Below are positions 9,301 through 15,388 of a stretch of 25,613 nt of DNA, in pieces (positions within the stretch are counted from its first letter, which is position 1; every line of letters begins with the position of its first letter). Made by a program: the position numbers and the translations under genes. This DNA comes from a virus. The DNA lies in IMG/VR virus record IMGVR_UViG_3300027851_000122, positions 1-25,613 of that record. The stretch is one strand, 5' to 3'. The notes below the pieces were generated by a model. The model did no database searches. It saw only the letters and a program-made list of their open reading frames with translations, and was not told the DNA's origin.

Positions 9301-9932
9301 CGCCGGGTAATCCGCTCGGCAAGTATTTCCAGGTCTATACCCCGGCGAACGGTACACCTTCGATTTCGACGAACATCCCGGCGTACATCGAGGATTTGCA
9401 GGTAGACACTGTCAAGATCAAAGGGCAGGCGGTGACGGTGCCGACGAGTTCATTCACGAATGCGAACGGGGCACTGATCAGTGGCGCTGGTTTTGGAAGT
9501 GGGTATGTGTCAGGTGCGTACCAAATAATCGGCCCTGTGAATATCGACCTAAGCGCCGTCCCTACCTCACTAAGCCCCGTGCCAGTTACCATTACAGTGG
9601 GTGGGCGACCTTGGGTGAGCAACACGCCGTTAGGTACGCTCGGCGCAGCAGCGAAGTTGTCGTTTTACATGATGGGTGCAGGTGGGTATCTCGAATTTGT
9701 ATTGCGCGTGGACGGTGTGGATTACGCAGTCCTTTCCAGTACTGGAGTTCTCCCCGGTGGGACAACTCAACTCACATGGGTATCCCTAACATCCGCCCTT
9801 GTCTCATTGTCGTTAAGCAATGCGAACCACACTGTTGACGTCATTGCGCGATGGGTTAATGGCCTTTCATCCACGGCATCCAACCTGTCAGTCTCCTACC
9901 CCGGCTTGATCGCCCTTACAACGAAGAGGTAA
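6381..9932 (+). CDS. Central tail tip / host-specificity protein (gpJ- or megatron-like)
   Basis: At 1183 residues this is the large tip protein that follows the hub. After a Gly-rich start (GGKSGGGGG), residues about 15-40 hold VAGYKYHMGVQ and CHGPVD, typical of the N-terminus of such proteins. Residues about 200-385 resemble the Phage-tail_3 domain (TVVDHINGAVGINLSTGKFR). Fibronectin-like beta-sandwich segments follow (about 605-835). Seven decapeptide repeats (ITANEIAAGT type) occupy 876-945, a motif common in tip protein C-termini. The last 140 or so residues are beta-rich and likely receptor binding; there the codon choice changes to CTA, TTA, ATA and AGC, which are rare earlier, suggesting module exchange. 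AAGGAG at 6368-6373 sits 7 nt before the ATG. Confidence 0.9.
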   Translation: MGGKSGGGGGSYVAGYKYHMGVQIIACHGPVDSLNRIIVGEREAFVGSVTSNQTIYIDKPQLFGGDSREGGVQGYVDVMMGAADQARNDYLATHQGVNCSAYRGLVSILFKQFMWASGNPYFKSPWVELTRVLKGWQGNTPWNPTEAIINGLDMNPAHIIYQCLTDTSWGMGYNPADIDEASFLTASAQLKSEGFGLSLAWDKQSSIEAFVQTVVDHINGAVGINLSTGKFRLTLIRDNYVMNELLELNESNIIELRSFQRAAYGDSANEVVVTYTNRDQSDATIAVQDIASIAAQGAVISVARSYPGIRTADLAARVALRELKLLSAPLAKVVLVTNRIMWDREKGDVVKLVWPNLGIAGAAFRVIDVDKGTLTDGKITVTMVEDVFGLPLNSYTSTPPSQWVDTVKDPIAVDAARAVEAPYWEVVRNISLADQANLQPEYGFGMFMASRGAVRSTLNYTLSASADNTTYRDVGTGHFSPVGSLASTIGPTVETFSLSGAYDLESVQLAADGGYAYIEDECVAVTAINPTTGEVSVKRGILDTVPATHSFGSKMYFVTRGATYDATERVAGETVYYKPLPTTGLGTLDPADAVAETLTLANRASRPYPPGNFKVEGAAYPTTINGPNISASWSHRDRLAQTVSFIDYSAGNIGPEPGVTYRMRVYNGSALLRTYDLSGDTTSWSYPTDDDVADGRLSAITLHLTSVRDGIESYQAVRHTFNRLVVAGGTFVNGPPATPTLTAISTVFSVTLNWTFGDARTNLVKTEIWVSKTPQFADGAPLQYVNYPTTQYVHEIEQAGAFRWYWIRVYDNAGQLSQWSAIANARAGFSGGVPTVVVLPVTPTPGVEVVRLSNGDLYSWDGNKWIKAGDIVARSITANEIAARTITANEIAADTITANEIAAGTITANEIAAGTITANKIAAGTLTADKFQAGELTVNEISVGDFTGYAWPAAGGTGVHLSSAGILAGNPNPSPGNPLGKYFQVYTPANGTPSISTNIPAYIEDLQVDTVKIKGQAVTVPTSSFTNANGALISGAGFGSGYVSGAYQIIGPVNIDLSAVPTSLSPVPVTITVGGRPWVSNTPLGTLGAAAKLSFYMMGAGGYLEFVLRVDGVDYAVLSSTGVLPGGTTQLTWVSLTSALVSLSLSNANHTVDVIARWVNGLSSTASNLSVSYPGLIALTTKR
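9006..9185 (+). repeat. 30-bp in-frame tandem repeats in the tip protein gene
   Basis: Five close copies of a 30-bp unit (9006-9035, 9036-9065, 9066-9095, 9096-9125, 9126-9155) are followed by a diverged sixth (9156-9185) and a trace of a seventh. Each encodes ten residues of the form ITANEIAAxT. Copies alternate between ACTGCG and ACGGCG at the start of the unit. They keep reading frame, so the repeat number can change by recombination without breaking the protein. The role is probably a spacer before the receptor-binding end. Confidence 0.9.
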
Positions 9933-9935
9933 CTC

Positions 9936-10325
9936 ATGGATTCCCTGAACGGTATCTCCCTCCCTATCCTCCCCTACGTCGTGTGTGATCAGCATGGCGA
10001 AGTGCTGCGCTTCGGCACGGCACCGGGCGACTCGATCCAGGCACAGGCACAACCCGGCGAGTACGCATTCATGGGGATCGTCGGAACTGATCAATACGTC
10101 GATCTGACTACCGCCACGGTCATGCAGAAGCAACAAATCACCCCGACCATCAACGGGCTGGAACTGTCGAATCTCCCGTCGCCGTGCATCGTCACAGTCG
10201 AGGATCAGCGTGTCGAGGTGACAGGTGGGACGATCACACTTGAATTCGATGTACCCGGTGAATACTCGGTCACGCTCGAAGCACCGAAGCACCTCCAAAC
10301 CATCATTCAGGTGACGCAGCCGTGA
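9936..10325 (+). CDS. Tail-associated protein of unknown function
   Basis: This 129-residue protein starts 3 nt after the tip gene, with GAGG at 9928-9931 a little close to the ATG (9936). It contains two PGEY motifs (about 40-43 and 107-110) and is predicted to be mostly beta strand, with no membrane segment. Proteins of this style (a short sheet domain with a final Pro-Gly-x-Tyr strand and an EAP run) often lie directly after tip or fibre genes in related phages. It may be a small virion or fibre-assembly protein. Its stop overlaps the next start as GTGA. The function is not established. Confidence 0.75.
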   Translation: MDSLNGISLPILPYVVCDQHGEVLRFGTAPGDSIQAQAQPGEYAFMGIVGTDQYVDLTTATVMQKQQITPTINGLELSNLPSPCIVTVEDQRVEVTGGTITLEFDVPGEYSVTLEAPKHLQTIIQVTQP

Positions 10326-10516
10326 AACTCACAATCAATGTCGACTATCGGCAGAAGCGGCGTGACCGCTATCCGACCATCGGGGATCAGCTCGACGCGA
10401 TCTGGAAATTGCTCGCCGAGAACCCGGATGCCCTCCCGTCCGACACAAGGGCAATGCTTGAGAAAGTGCAGTCCGTTAAAACCGAAGTACCCAAACCGAA
10501 AGGAGCATTACCATGA
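10322..10516 (+). CDS. Small protein with YPxIGDQLDAIWK motif
   Basis: This 64-residue product carries RYPTIGDQLDAIWKLL (about 16-31), a motif often found in small proteins or protein domains next to phage tail fibre genes. The rest is charged, with a Lys/Pro-rich end (VPKPKGALP). It starts at GTG 10322, overlapping the previous stop as GTGA, and ends in an ATGA overlap with the next gene. AAAGGAG near its 3' end (about 10499-10505) serves the next gene. It is probably a tail-associated accessory protein; no enzymatic motif is seen. Confidence 0.75.
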   Translation: MKLTINVDYRQKRRDRYPTIGDQLDAIWKLLAENPDALPSDTRAMLEKVQSVKTEVPKPKGALP

Positions 10517-10722
10517 ATTTCGACATCCCCACGTGGCTCAAAGGCTTGTCCGAAGATGATCGCCAGATGGCTGCACTTCTCGCAGCGAACGCTCGTGCAG
10601 AAGGTTTTGCTGCCGGCGTTGCGAAAGCCGACAAGCAGGCCGCAATGAACAAATGGCTGATCCCTGTCGCGCTGTTCGGAGTGCCGGTTGGTATCCTGAT
10701 TCATCGTTACCTGATCGGGTAA
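10513..10722 (+). CDS. Small protein with C-terminal membrane segment
   Basis: The 69-residue protein has a soluble, Ala-rich helical N-terminal part (SEDDRQMAALLAANARAEGF) and one hydrophobic segment at about 48-66 (WLIPVALFGVPVGILIHRY). It lies between the tail and lysis genes, so it may help lysis (antiholin-like or holin partner) or be a minor membrane protein. It starts at an ATGA overlap with a strong AAGGAG site 8-9 nt upstream. The 69 bp after its stop hold no gene. No specific family is recognised. Confidence 0.7.
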   Translation: MNFDIPTWLKGLSEDDRQMAALLAANARAEGFAAGVAKADKQAAMNKWLIPVALFGVPVGILIHRYLIG

Positions 10723-10791
10723 TCCGTTGCTTCCTTGCGTCATAACTCAACTTCTGGTTATTATCTCAACAATCTATAGCGAGAAATTGAG

Positions 10792-11151
10792 ATGAGCGAT
10801 CACGGTCTGTCGGCATCACCGGAGGCAAGTTGGTTGGGGGTCAAACTGACCTTCGCCGTTGCTGGCTTTTGGGGCGGGGTTGTCAGCCTGTCGTTCATCA
10901 AGAACCTGACCCCCATGCAAGGCGTTTTGGCGGTGCTGACAGGTATCGGTTCGGCGAGCTACGGAACACCGTTCGCCGCGCATTACATCCTGTCGGCATC
11001 CGATCCAAACGAAGGGTTGGCGAACGCTATCGCCTTCGTCATCGGCCTGACCGCGATGAACCTCATACCGGGATTGTTGAAGTTGACCGAGTTGTGGCGC
11101 AAGAACCCTCTCATGTTCATCCGAGGTTCTTCAAGTGCTGACGACAAATAA
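10792..11151 (+). CDS. Three-pass membrane protein, holin candidate
   Basis: The 119-residue protein has three hydrophobic stretches, at about 18-36, 42-66 and 77-98, and a short charged C-terminus (WRKNP, SSSADDK). This is the form of a class I holin, which would pierce the inner membrane and release the endolysin encoded two genes on; that endolysin has no signal peptide and needs such help. ATG 10792 has only a weak ribosome site (GAGAAATTGAG). The next gene overlaps its end by 17 nt if its GTG start is right. The holin role rests on topology and position, not on a recognised family. Confidence 0.7.
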   Translation: MSDHGLSASPEASWLGVKLTFAVAGFWGGVVSLSFIKNLTPMQGVLAVLTGIGSASYGTPFAAHYILSASDPNEGLANAIAFVIGLTAMNLIPGLLKLTELWRKNPLMFIRGSSSADDK

Positions 11152-11455
11152 CATGCCCGAGTTGGTTGCGCTCGCCGCAATCCCGGTTGTTGCCGTATCC
11201 GCGACCGTCATCCTGGTAACCAGCCTGACGGTAATTCTCAGAATGACGCACCAGACCGACCATCTGGTTCGGCTCTACTACACGACAGTTTCTGCGAGTG
11301 CGTTCTACGAATTGCTCGGTGTCATGTCACGACTTCAGCCGACCTTCGGCGAAACGCTCATGTGCGCCAGTCTTGCAATGCTCATGCTGTTCGACCGGCG
11401 CGGCAGGTCGCGTCACGCAACTTGTCAAAATCGGAGCAGTCATGTCAGCAAATGA
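11135..11455 (+). CDS. Two-pass membrane protein, second holin or antiholin candidate
   Basis: The product is 106 residues from GTG 11135, or 100 from ATG 11153. GTG 11135 is preferred because GAGG lies 8 nt upstream, whereas ATG 11153 has no ribosome site. From the ATG, hydrophobic segments are at about 4-29 and 64-80, with a strongly basic, Cys-containing tail (DRRGRSRHATC). It overlaps both the three-pass protein upstream and the endolysin gene downstream (14 nt), so it belongs to the lysis cassette. It could be the holin itself, with the upstream protein as antiholin, or the reverse. Confidence 0.7.
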   Translation: MLTTNNMPELVALAAIPVVAVSATVILVTSLTVILRMTHQTDHLVRLYYTTVSASAFYELLGVMSRLQPTFGETLMCASLAMLMLFDRRGRSRHATCQNRSSHVSK

Positions 11456-11930
11456 ACCTCGTTGGGTCACACTCGCCCGAACGCTGATCGGTACAACCGA
11501 AATCAAGGGTAAGCAGCACAACCCTGAAATCCTGCAGATGTGGCGTGACATCAAGCGCGGCGGCATCAAGGACGACGAAACGCCTTGGTGCGCTGCATTC
11601 GTTGGTGCAGTGCTTGAGCGTTGCGGGATCAGGTCATCCCGGTTCGAGTCTGCGGCGTCGTACTCAACCTGGGGTGTTCCACTCAATCAACCTGTGCCGG
11701 GGTGCGTTGTCGTGTTCATCCGCAAGGGAGGTGGACACGTCGGCTTCGTGGTGGGGCGTGATGTAGCCAACAACCTGCTTGTCCTCGGCGGCAATCAGTC
11801 AGATCAGGTCAACGTTCGGGCCTTCCCTCGGGATCGCGTTGTGGCGTATCGCTGGCCTGATGGTGAGCCGATACCGCAGCAGTATGAACTCACGCTGGCA
11901 TCAGCCGCACAATCAAGGAGTGAAGCATGA
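11442..11930 (+). CDS. Endolysin, TIGR02594 (NlpC/P60- or CHAP-like) peptidase
   Basis: The 162-residue protein matches the TIGR02594 family: PWCAAFVGAVL (48-58) with likely nucleophile Cys50, GGGHVGFVVG (96-105) with His99, and GGNQSDQV (116-123) with Asn118 as probable third residue. It should cleave peptide bonds in peptidoglycan at the end of infection. There is no signal peptide, so release needs a holin. The frame is open further upstream, but ATG 11442 is chosen because GGAG lies 5 nt before it and the protein then starts right at the domain. It overlaps the upstream membrane protein gene by 14 nt and the next gene by ATGA. Confidence 0.88.
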   Translation: MSANEPRWVTLARTLIGTTEIKGKQHNPEILQMWRDIKRGGIKDDETPWCAAFVGAVLERCGIRSSRFESAASYSTWGVPLNQPVPGCVVVFIRKGGGHVGFVVGRDVANNLLVLGGNQSDQVNVRAFPRDRVVAYRWPDGEPIPQQYELTLASAAQSRSEA

Positions 11931-12250
11931 TTGATGAGCAGTTCTCGTGCCCCCGTCGCACATTGGCGGGCAATGATAAATGGCGTGACGACAAGACATG
12001 CGCGTACTGCGGTTCACTGCATCCGAACGAATTCCTTGAACACGTCATCGCCGGTTCTGAGCTAACGCCGACCGACAAGAACTACAAGGTCTACCTCGAA
12101 ACCCGTGACGGCCCGAAGAAGTTCTATTTCCAGCATTTCAGCGTGGATCAGAAAAAGCAATTCATCGACCTGTGCAACGACGGTCGGGTGAACATCGCGT
12201 ACCCCGGCTATTTCTACGTGCTGCCCTACTTTTGCCGGGTCGAGCGATGA
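11927..12250 (+). CDS. Small cytosolic protein with Cys pair, lysis-region hypothetical
   Basis: This 107-residue protein sits between the endolysin and the spanins. An N-terminal CPRR and a CAYCG knuckle (about residues 25-29) suggest a small zinc-binding site; the rest is aromatic-rich (YFQHF, YPGYFYVLPYF). No membrane or signal segment is seen. AAGGAG at 11915-11920 lies 6 nt before ATG 11927, which overlaps the endolysin stop as ATGA. Similar proteins are common in phages, but no function is known to me. Confidence 0.8.
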   Translation: MIDEQFSCPRRTLAGNDKWRDDKTCAYCGSLHPNEFLEHVIAGSELTPTDKNYKVYLETRDGPKKFYFQHFSVDQKKQFIDLCNDGRVNIAYPGYFYVLPYFCRVER

Positions 12251-12765
12251 ATCAGTACGTCGCTATTGCCGGTGCTGCAGTGTGGGCCTTGTCGCTCGCC
12301 TGGACATACGACGCAGGCAAGACTGCTGAACGCTCAGTGTGGCTCGACCGTGAGTCTGCGGAACTTAGATCGGCAAACGGTGAAATCGTCGAACTTGAAA
12401 ACAAGGTCAAGGCTGACCACTTGGCACACTCGGCACGCCTTTCCTCGGTGGCCGAGCAGTATGAAAAGGAGAAGCAACGTGAAATCGAAAAGCGTGATCG
12501 CCGCATCGCTGATCTGCGTTCTGACAACCTACGGTTGCGCGACCCCGGCAGCAAAAACACCGCTGGCGGTAAAGCAGATGGAGTTACCACCGGCACCAGC
12601 CAGTGTGATGGTCACACGGGAAGCCAACTTTCAGTCGAGGCTTCTGAATTTCTTCTCCGACTCACCGGAGAAGCTGACGAAGTAGTAGCCCAACTGACCG
12701 CATGTCAGGCGGTCGTCCAATCTGATCGCGGAATGACCGCAACTACCGAAGGAGAAGTAAAGTGA
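12247..12765 (+). CDS. Rz: Inner-membrane spanin (Rz-like)
   Basis: The 172-residue product starts at ATG 12247 (ATGA overlap with the previous gene). It has an N-terminal membrane anchor at about 4-20 (YVAIAGAAVWALSLAW), then a long Glu/Lys/Arg-rich coiled coil (about 25-100), then a looser periplasmic C-terminal part with two cysteines (QCDG, TACQ). This is the plan of an i-spanin, which pairs with an outer-membrane lipoprotein to fuse the membranes in the last step of lysis of Gram-negative cells. That partner is encoded inside it in the +1 frame (12479-12685). The frame is open back to 12172, but the ATG at 12247 begins exactly at the anchor. Confidence 0.85.
   Translation: MNQYVAIAGAAVWALSLAWTYDAGKTAERSVWLDRESAELRSANGEIVELENKVKADHLAHSARLSSVAEQYEKEKQREIEKRDRRIADLRSDNLRLRDPGSKNTAGGKADGVTTGTSQCDGHTGSQLSVEASEFLLRLTGEADEVVAQLTACQAVVQSDRGMTATTEGEVK
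12479..12685 (+). CDS. Rz1: Outer-membrane lipoprotein spanin (Rz1-like), embedded in Rz
   Basis: A 68-residue frame lies wholly within the i-spanin gene, +1 to it. GTG 12479 has AAGGAG (12466-12471) exactly 7 nt upstream. The product starts MKSKS, then has a hydrophobic signal core, then VLTTYGC with Cys20 as likely lipidated residue (the lipobox is weak: Thr at -3, Tyr at -2). The mature 49 residues are Pro-rich near the start (ATPAAKTPLA, ELPPAPASV), as in lambda Rz1. It should sit in the outer membrane facing the periplasm and bind the i-spanin. An ATG at 12461 in the same frame is possible but has no ribosome site and adds a very basic start. Confidence 0.83.
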   Translation: MKSKSVIAASLICVLTTYGCATPAAKTPLAVKQMELPPAPASVMVTREANFQSRLLNFFSDSPEKLTK

Positions 12766-14366
12766 AAGTGAAAGACAAATCGATTGCGAACTTGCTCGCA
12801 CGTCACGGGATGCCCCCGGTCGTTGCTGAAGCATTCAATGGCATGGTGACGGCTAAGACCGACCCTCTCACCGGGGGGGTTGAGGTTCAGATGCTTGCTG
12901 CGTCTGATATTCCGTCCGTAAACAACACTATCGCGCTACTCGGTGACTCCATTACCCTGCGCAATCAACAGGGGGCTACCGCAGTCTGGAACAACGAGGG
13001 TTATTTCATCGTGGCCAACATGCTGATGGGTCAGCGGTATGAAATCGTCTATGTCACCGGACTGTCAGGCTATACCATTGAGCAAATTGCGGCGTCCGGA
13101 CTTCAGTCTGTGCTTTCAAGCGGAGCTAAAACATGCTTTGTCCTCGCTGGAACGAACAATGCCGCTGACGCTGACGCTGCAACCATCTACGAAAAGCTGA
13201 CCTCCCTGCTTTGGGAACCGCTCCGCGCCGCTGGTATTCGCGTTGTCGCCGGTACGATCCCGCCGAATGGTGGATGGACTGCCACCCAAAGCGGCAAGAT
13301 GATGGCCGTCAATGACATGATCCGCGCCGCGCCTTCAATCTATCCAGGCTTGCGCGTTGCCGATCTGTGGGCCGCTACGGTGGATGGCGCAACTGGCGCG
13401 CCGCGTTCAGGTGTGTTTGTTGACAGCATTCATCCTTCTGCGCGTGGAGCAATGTATTTCGCCCGCGCTATCGCAGCCGCGCTAGATGGCGTCGATGTGA
13501 TTGTTCCCAAACGTAGTAGTGGCGGTCGACTTGATCCGCGCATTTTGAACCCAAATCCGCTTGCTTTTGGCAACAATGCGACGGGCACCAATGGTTTTAT
13601 TCTTGGTGTTGGCGGCACGGGAACCGGACCTGACCAGTGGAGCGTGTCGAGCAGCAATGCCGCGACGACGTTTACCTGCTCTGGTAACAACGCTCGGAAT
13701 CCTGTCGATTACATTGATGGCAAGTCGCTTGATGTATCCGTTACCTACGGCGGCGACGACCATTATTTCCAGGCATTTACAAAATCGGATTCTGGTGACA
13801 ACTACCTAGATCGTGTGTGGGCTGCTACGACCGCGAAAGTTCACGGGGCTATTGTCAAGCCCACGGCGGGTCGTAACGGTTTCGTTTATAAAGCTGTCAC
13901 AAGCGGCACAACCGGAGGCGCTGAACCAACGTGGCCGACAGTGGCAGGTAATTGTGTTACAGATGGCACTGTCACATGGATGGCTATCAAGGATGTAGTT
14001 GCTGGCGATGTCTATGAGTTTGAGGCTGAAGTTGTTTTTTCAGCACTATCTGGGACTGTCTGCCCGATGCTGCGAATCAGCTTCGACAATGCCGGTTACA
14101 CTGGTGTTTTGAGGCCATTGCTGATTGCCAACGGTGTTGCCGTACCAAGTGTCGATACAAATCCGGTCAGTCCTGGATTCAATACAGGCTCAAACGCCTG
14201 GGATTACGTTCCGTTAAATGAGCCGATTGTGATCCGCAGCCAAAAAATCGTCATTCCATCACAGGACATCGTGAGCCATATCTCACCACAGTTCAGGCTT
14301 TACGGAAAAAACGGCACGACGGCCACGTTCAAGGTTCAGCGCCTTGAGTTCCGCCGAGTTGGCTAG
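12762..14366 (+). CDS. SGNH/GDSL hydrolase, likely virion-associated glycan deacetylase or esterase
   Basis: The 534-residue protein has an N-terminal piece (1-50, with TDPLTGGVEVQ), then an SGNH domain: block I LLGDSIT with Ser63, block III GTNN at 130-133, and block V DSIHPSARG with Asp221 and His224. These supply the Ser-Asp-His triad. Residues 364-410 hold a YKAVTSGTTGGAEP / WPT / DGTVTW motif that I recall as a beta module repeated in phage tail proteins; the C-terminus is beta-rich and may bind sugar. It could remove acetyl groups from capsule or O-antigen. GTG 12762 overlaps the Rz stop as GTGA, with AAGGAG 7 nt upstream. After codon 50 or so the codon choice shifts toward T- and A-ending codons, unlike the upstream genes, which suggests transfer. 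Confidence 0.85.
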   Translation: MKVKDKSIANLLARHGMPPVVAEAFNGMVTAKTDPLTGGVEVQMLAASDIPSVNNTIALLGDSITLRNQQGATAVWNNEGYFIVANMLMGQRYEIVYVTGLSGYTIEQIAASGLQSVLSSGAKTCFVLAGTNNAADADAATIYEKLTSLLWEPLRAAGIRVVAGTIPPNGGWTATQSGKMMAVNDMIRAAPSIYPGLRVADLWAATVDGATGAPRSGVFVDSIHPSARGAMYFARAIAAALDGVDVIVPKRSSGGRLDPRILNPNPLAFGNNATGTNGFILGVGGTGTGPDQWSVSSSNAATTFTCSGNNARNPVDYIDGKSLDVSVTYGGDDHYFQAFTKSDSGDNYLDRVWAATTAKVHGAIVKPTAGRNGFVYKAVTSGTTGGAEPTWPTVAGNCVTDGTVTWMAIKDVVAGDVYEFEAEVVFSALSGTVCPMLRISFDNAGYTGVLRPLLIANGVAVPSVDTNPVSPGFNTGSNAWDYVPLNEPIVIRSQKIVIPSQDIVSHISPQFRLYGKNGTTATFKVQRLEFRRVG

Positions 14367-14386
14367 TTTCTAATCCCCTCTGCACG

Positions 14387-14761
14387 ATGATGAAGCGCAC
14401 AACAGCCGGCCTGAAAAACCGGCTGTTTCTTCTCAGGGTGGTAGGTGCCCCGCTTGTACCGATCTGCGTGTATTGGTGGGTCGAGGCGTGGGTGCGTCGA
14501 CAACTCGGAATGACCGTGCGAGACAACTGCTTCACATGGGCAGTACGGCACTACGATTATGCTGGCGGCGACGGTATCTGCTTTCATCGGTCGCGCAGTA
14601 GTTGGTTCCCTCACGTTGTCATCCTCAAGGGGATGCGCGAGGAGCACCGCATGACGGTCACGATCCTTGAGTACGTGCCGATGTGCAGGATAGACGGCAT
14701 TGCTTCCCCACCGAGGAAGTTCAGCGGGTACGTCAAGCGCACTCGCCTGGTCGAACTGTGA
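14387..14761 (+). CDS. Hypothetical phage protein with N-terminal hydrophobic segment
   Basis: The open frame gives up to 124 residues. The hydrophobic stretch APLVPICVYWWVEAWV (about 21-36) may anchor it in the membrane. The following part resembles a family of small phage proteins with a GGDGICFHRSRSSWFPH-like block (about 60-76: Gly-Gly, Arg-Ser-Arg, a Pro-His) and a later EYVP. The start is uncertain: ATG 14387 has no ribosome site and its first codons form the terminator stem; GTG 14438 or GTG 14468 are alternatives that keep all or part of the hydrophobic segment. It ends 10 nt from the convergent lipoprotein gene. The body looks real; the start and function are open. Confidence 0.6.
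   Translation: MMKRTTAGLKNRLFLLRVVGAPLVPICVYWWVEAWVRRQLGMTVRDNCFTWAVRHYDYAGGDGICFHRSRSSWFPHVVILKGMREEHRMTVTILEYVPMCRIDGIASPPRKFSGYVKRTRLVEL
14401..14435 (+). terminator. Rho-independent terminator-like hairpin, rightward
   Basis: A perfect 9-bp stem AACAGCCGG / CCGGCTGTT (14401-14409 and 14419-14427) with a 9-nt loop is followed by TTCTTCTC, a short pyrimidine run. It lies 35 nt after the SGNH hydrolase stop and probably ends the late transcript. It overlaps the start of the following rightward ORF, so either that ORF begins later or it is read through. On the opposite strand no T run follows. Confidence 0.65.
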
Positions 14762-14771
14762 CCTATTCAGC

Positions 14772-15023
14772 CTAGTTCTGAATTGCTGTGAGTTTGCCGT
14801 TCACGAAGTAGAGATATTGACTGCGGTTCGCAGCATTGCGGTAGACCCATTGTTCCCGCACACCGGCAGCGGTGATTGTCCGGTTGACATGGGTCGGATG
14901 ACCCCAATTCGTTTCAGTCGTCACCTGTTCAGGGGTCATGCCGATCACTGCCGGTTTTTGCGGTAGCGGTGTCGCACAGGCAGTCAGCGCAAGCGCCATG
15001 ACGACGATAAGGGGTGTTTTCAT
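14772..15023 (-). CDS. Small lipoprotein, SmpA/OmlA (BamE)-like
   Basis: The 83-residue product has a short basic start (MKTP), a hydrophobic core and the lipobox ALTAC with Cys16. The mature part contains GMTPEQV, WGHP and EQWVYR, then YLYFVNGKLTAI, the pattern of the small BamE/SmpA-like fold in outer-membrane lipoproteins. It is the last gene of the leftward operon, convergent with the late genes. Phage lipoproteins of this size often alter the host surface, for example to block a second phage, but it could also be a picked-up host gene. No strong ribosome site is seen before ATG 15023. Confidence 0.82.
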   Translation of the reverse strand: MKTPLIVVMALALTACATPLPQKPAVIGMTPEQVTTETNWGHPTHVNRTITAAGVREQWVYRNAANRSQYLYFVNGKLTAIQN

Positions 15024-15068
15024 TTCAACGGTATATGGTAACGGGATGATCAGCCTAGCCTGCTAACT

Positions 15069-15227
15069 TTACGACGATGTTACCGCTATCCATACCCCAA
15101 GGTGATACCACGCTTGTTGTTTCGAATCGTGACCGATGACAACTTCATTGCCGAAATCATCGACGCAAGTCCTTGTGAGTAGCACGACAACGGTTCTATC
15201 TTTCCAAGTTGAGTACTTAACGATCAT
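15069..15227 (-). CDS. Small hypothetical protein (52 aa)
   Basis: This 52-residue beta-rich protein (KDRTVVVLLTRT, NEVVIGHDSKQQAW, LGVWIAV) starts at ATG 15227, which overlaps the stop of the upstream gene as ATGA, with AAGGTAG about 8 nt upstream. The frame is open 15 codons further, but those codons belong to the neighbour in another frame. No motif is recognised. The 45 bp between its stop and the lipoprotein gene hold nothing clear. Confidence 0.68.
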   Translation of the reverse strand: MIVKYSTWKDRTVVVLLTRTCVDDFGNEVVIGHDSKQQAWYHLGVWIAVTSS

Positions 15228-15388
15228 TTCGTTTCTACCTTGGTACAGATCACGTCGGTAATGTCGGAGCAACCGAGTTCCGCAGCGCCGATCATTGCCG
15301 TCTCGTCAGCCTCATCCTCGGTGTCGGCGATGACAGTCATGCAGACCTTACCCTGAAGTCGGTCGTAGACTGCACAGAACCATTTCAC
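15224..15388 (-). CDS. Small hypothetical protein (54 aa)
   Basis: A 54-codon gene fills the space between two overlapping neighbours. It starts at GTG 15388 in a GTGA overlap, with a strong AGGAGG site 7-8 nt upstream, and stops in an ATGA overlap with the next gene. The product begins MKWFCAVYDRLQGKVC and has an acidic middle (ADTEDEADET) and two further cysteines. The length, the ribosome site and both overlaps show that it is a real gene. Function unknown; four Cys in 54 residues could bind metal. Confidence 0.78.
   Translation of the reverse strand: MKWFCAVYDRLQGKVCMTVIADTEDEADETAMIGAAELGCSDITDVICTKVETK

Noticed and set aside
10735-10764. Possible rightward promoter before the three-pass membrane protein (TTGCGT, 18 bp, TATTAT)
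   Set aside because: The -35 box matches only 3 of 6 and late genes here appear to be read from upstream; too weak to list as a feature.
12461-12463. ATG as the Rz1 start
   Set aside because: No ribosome site before it; GTG 12479 has AAGGAG at exactly 7 nt and gives a typical signal sequence.
14401-14427. Bidirectional terminator for the leftward operon
   Set aside because: On the minus strand the stem is followed by GTGCG, not a T run, and a 350-bp distance separates it from the last leftward gene.
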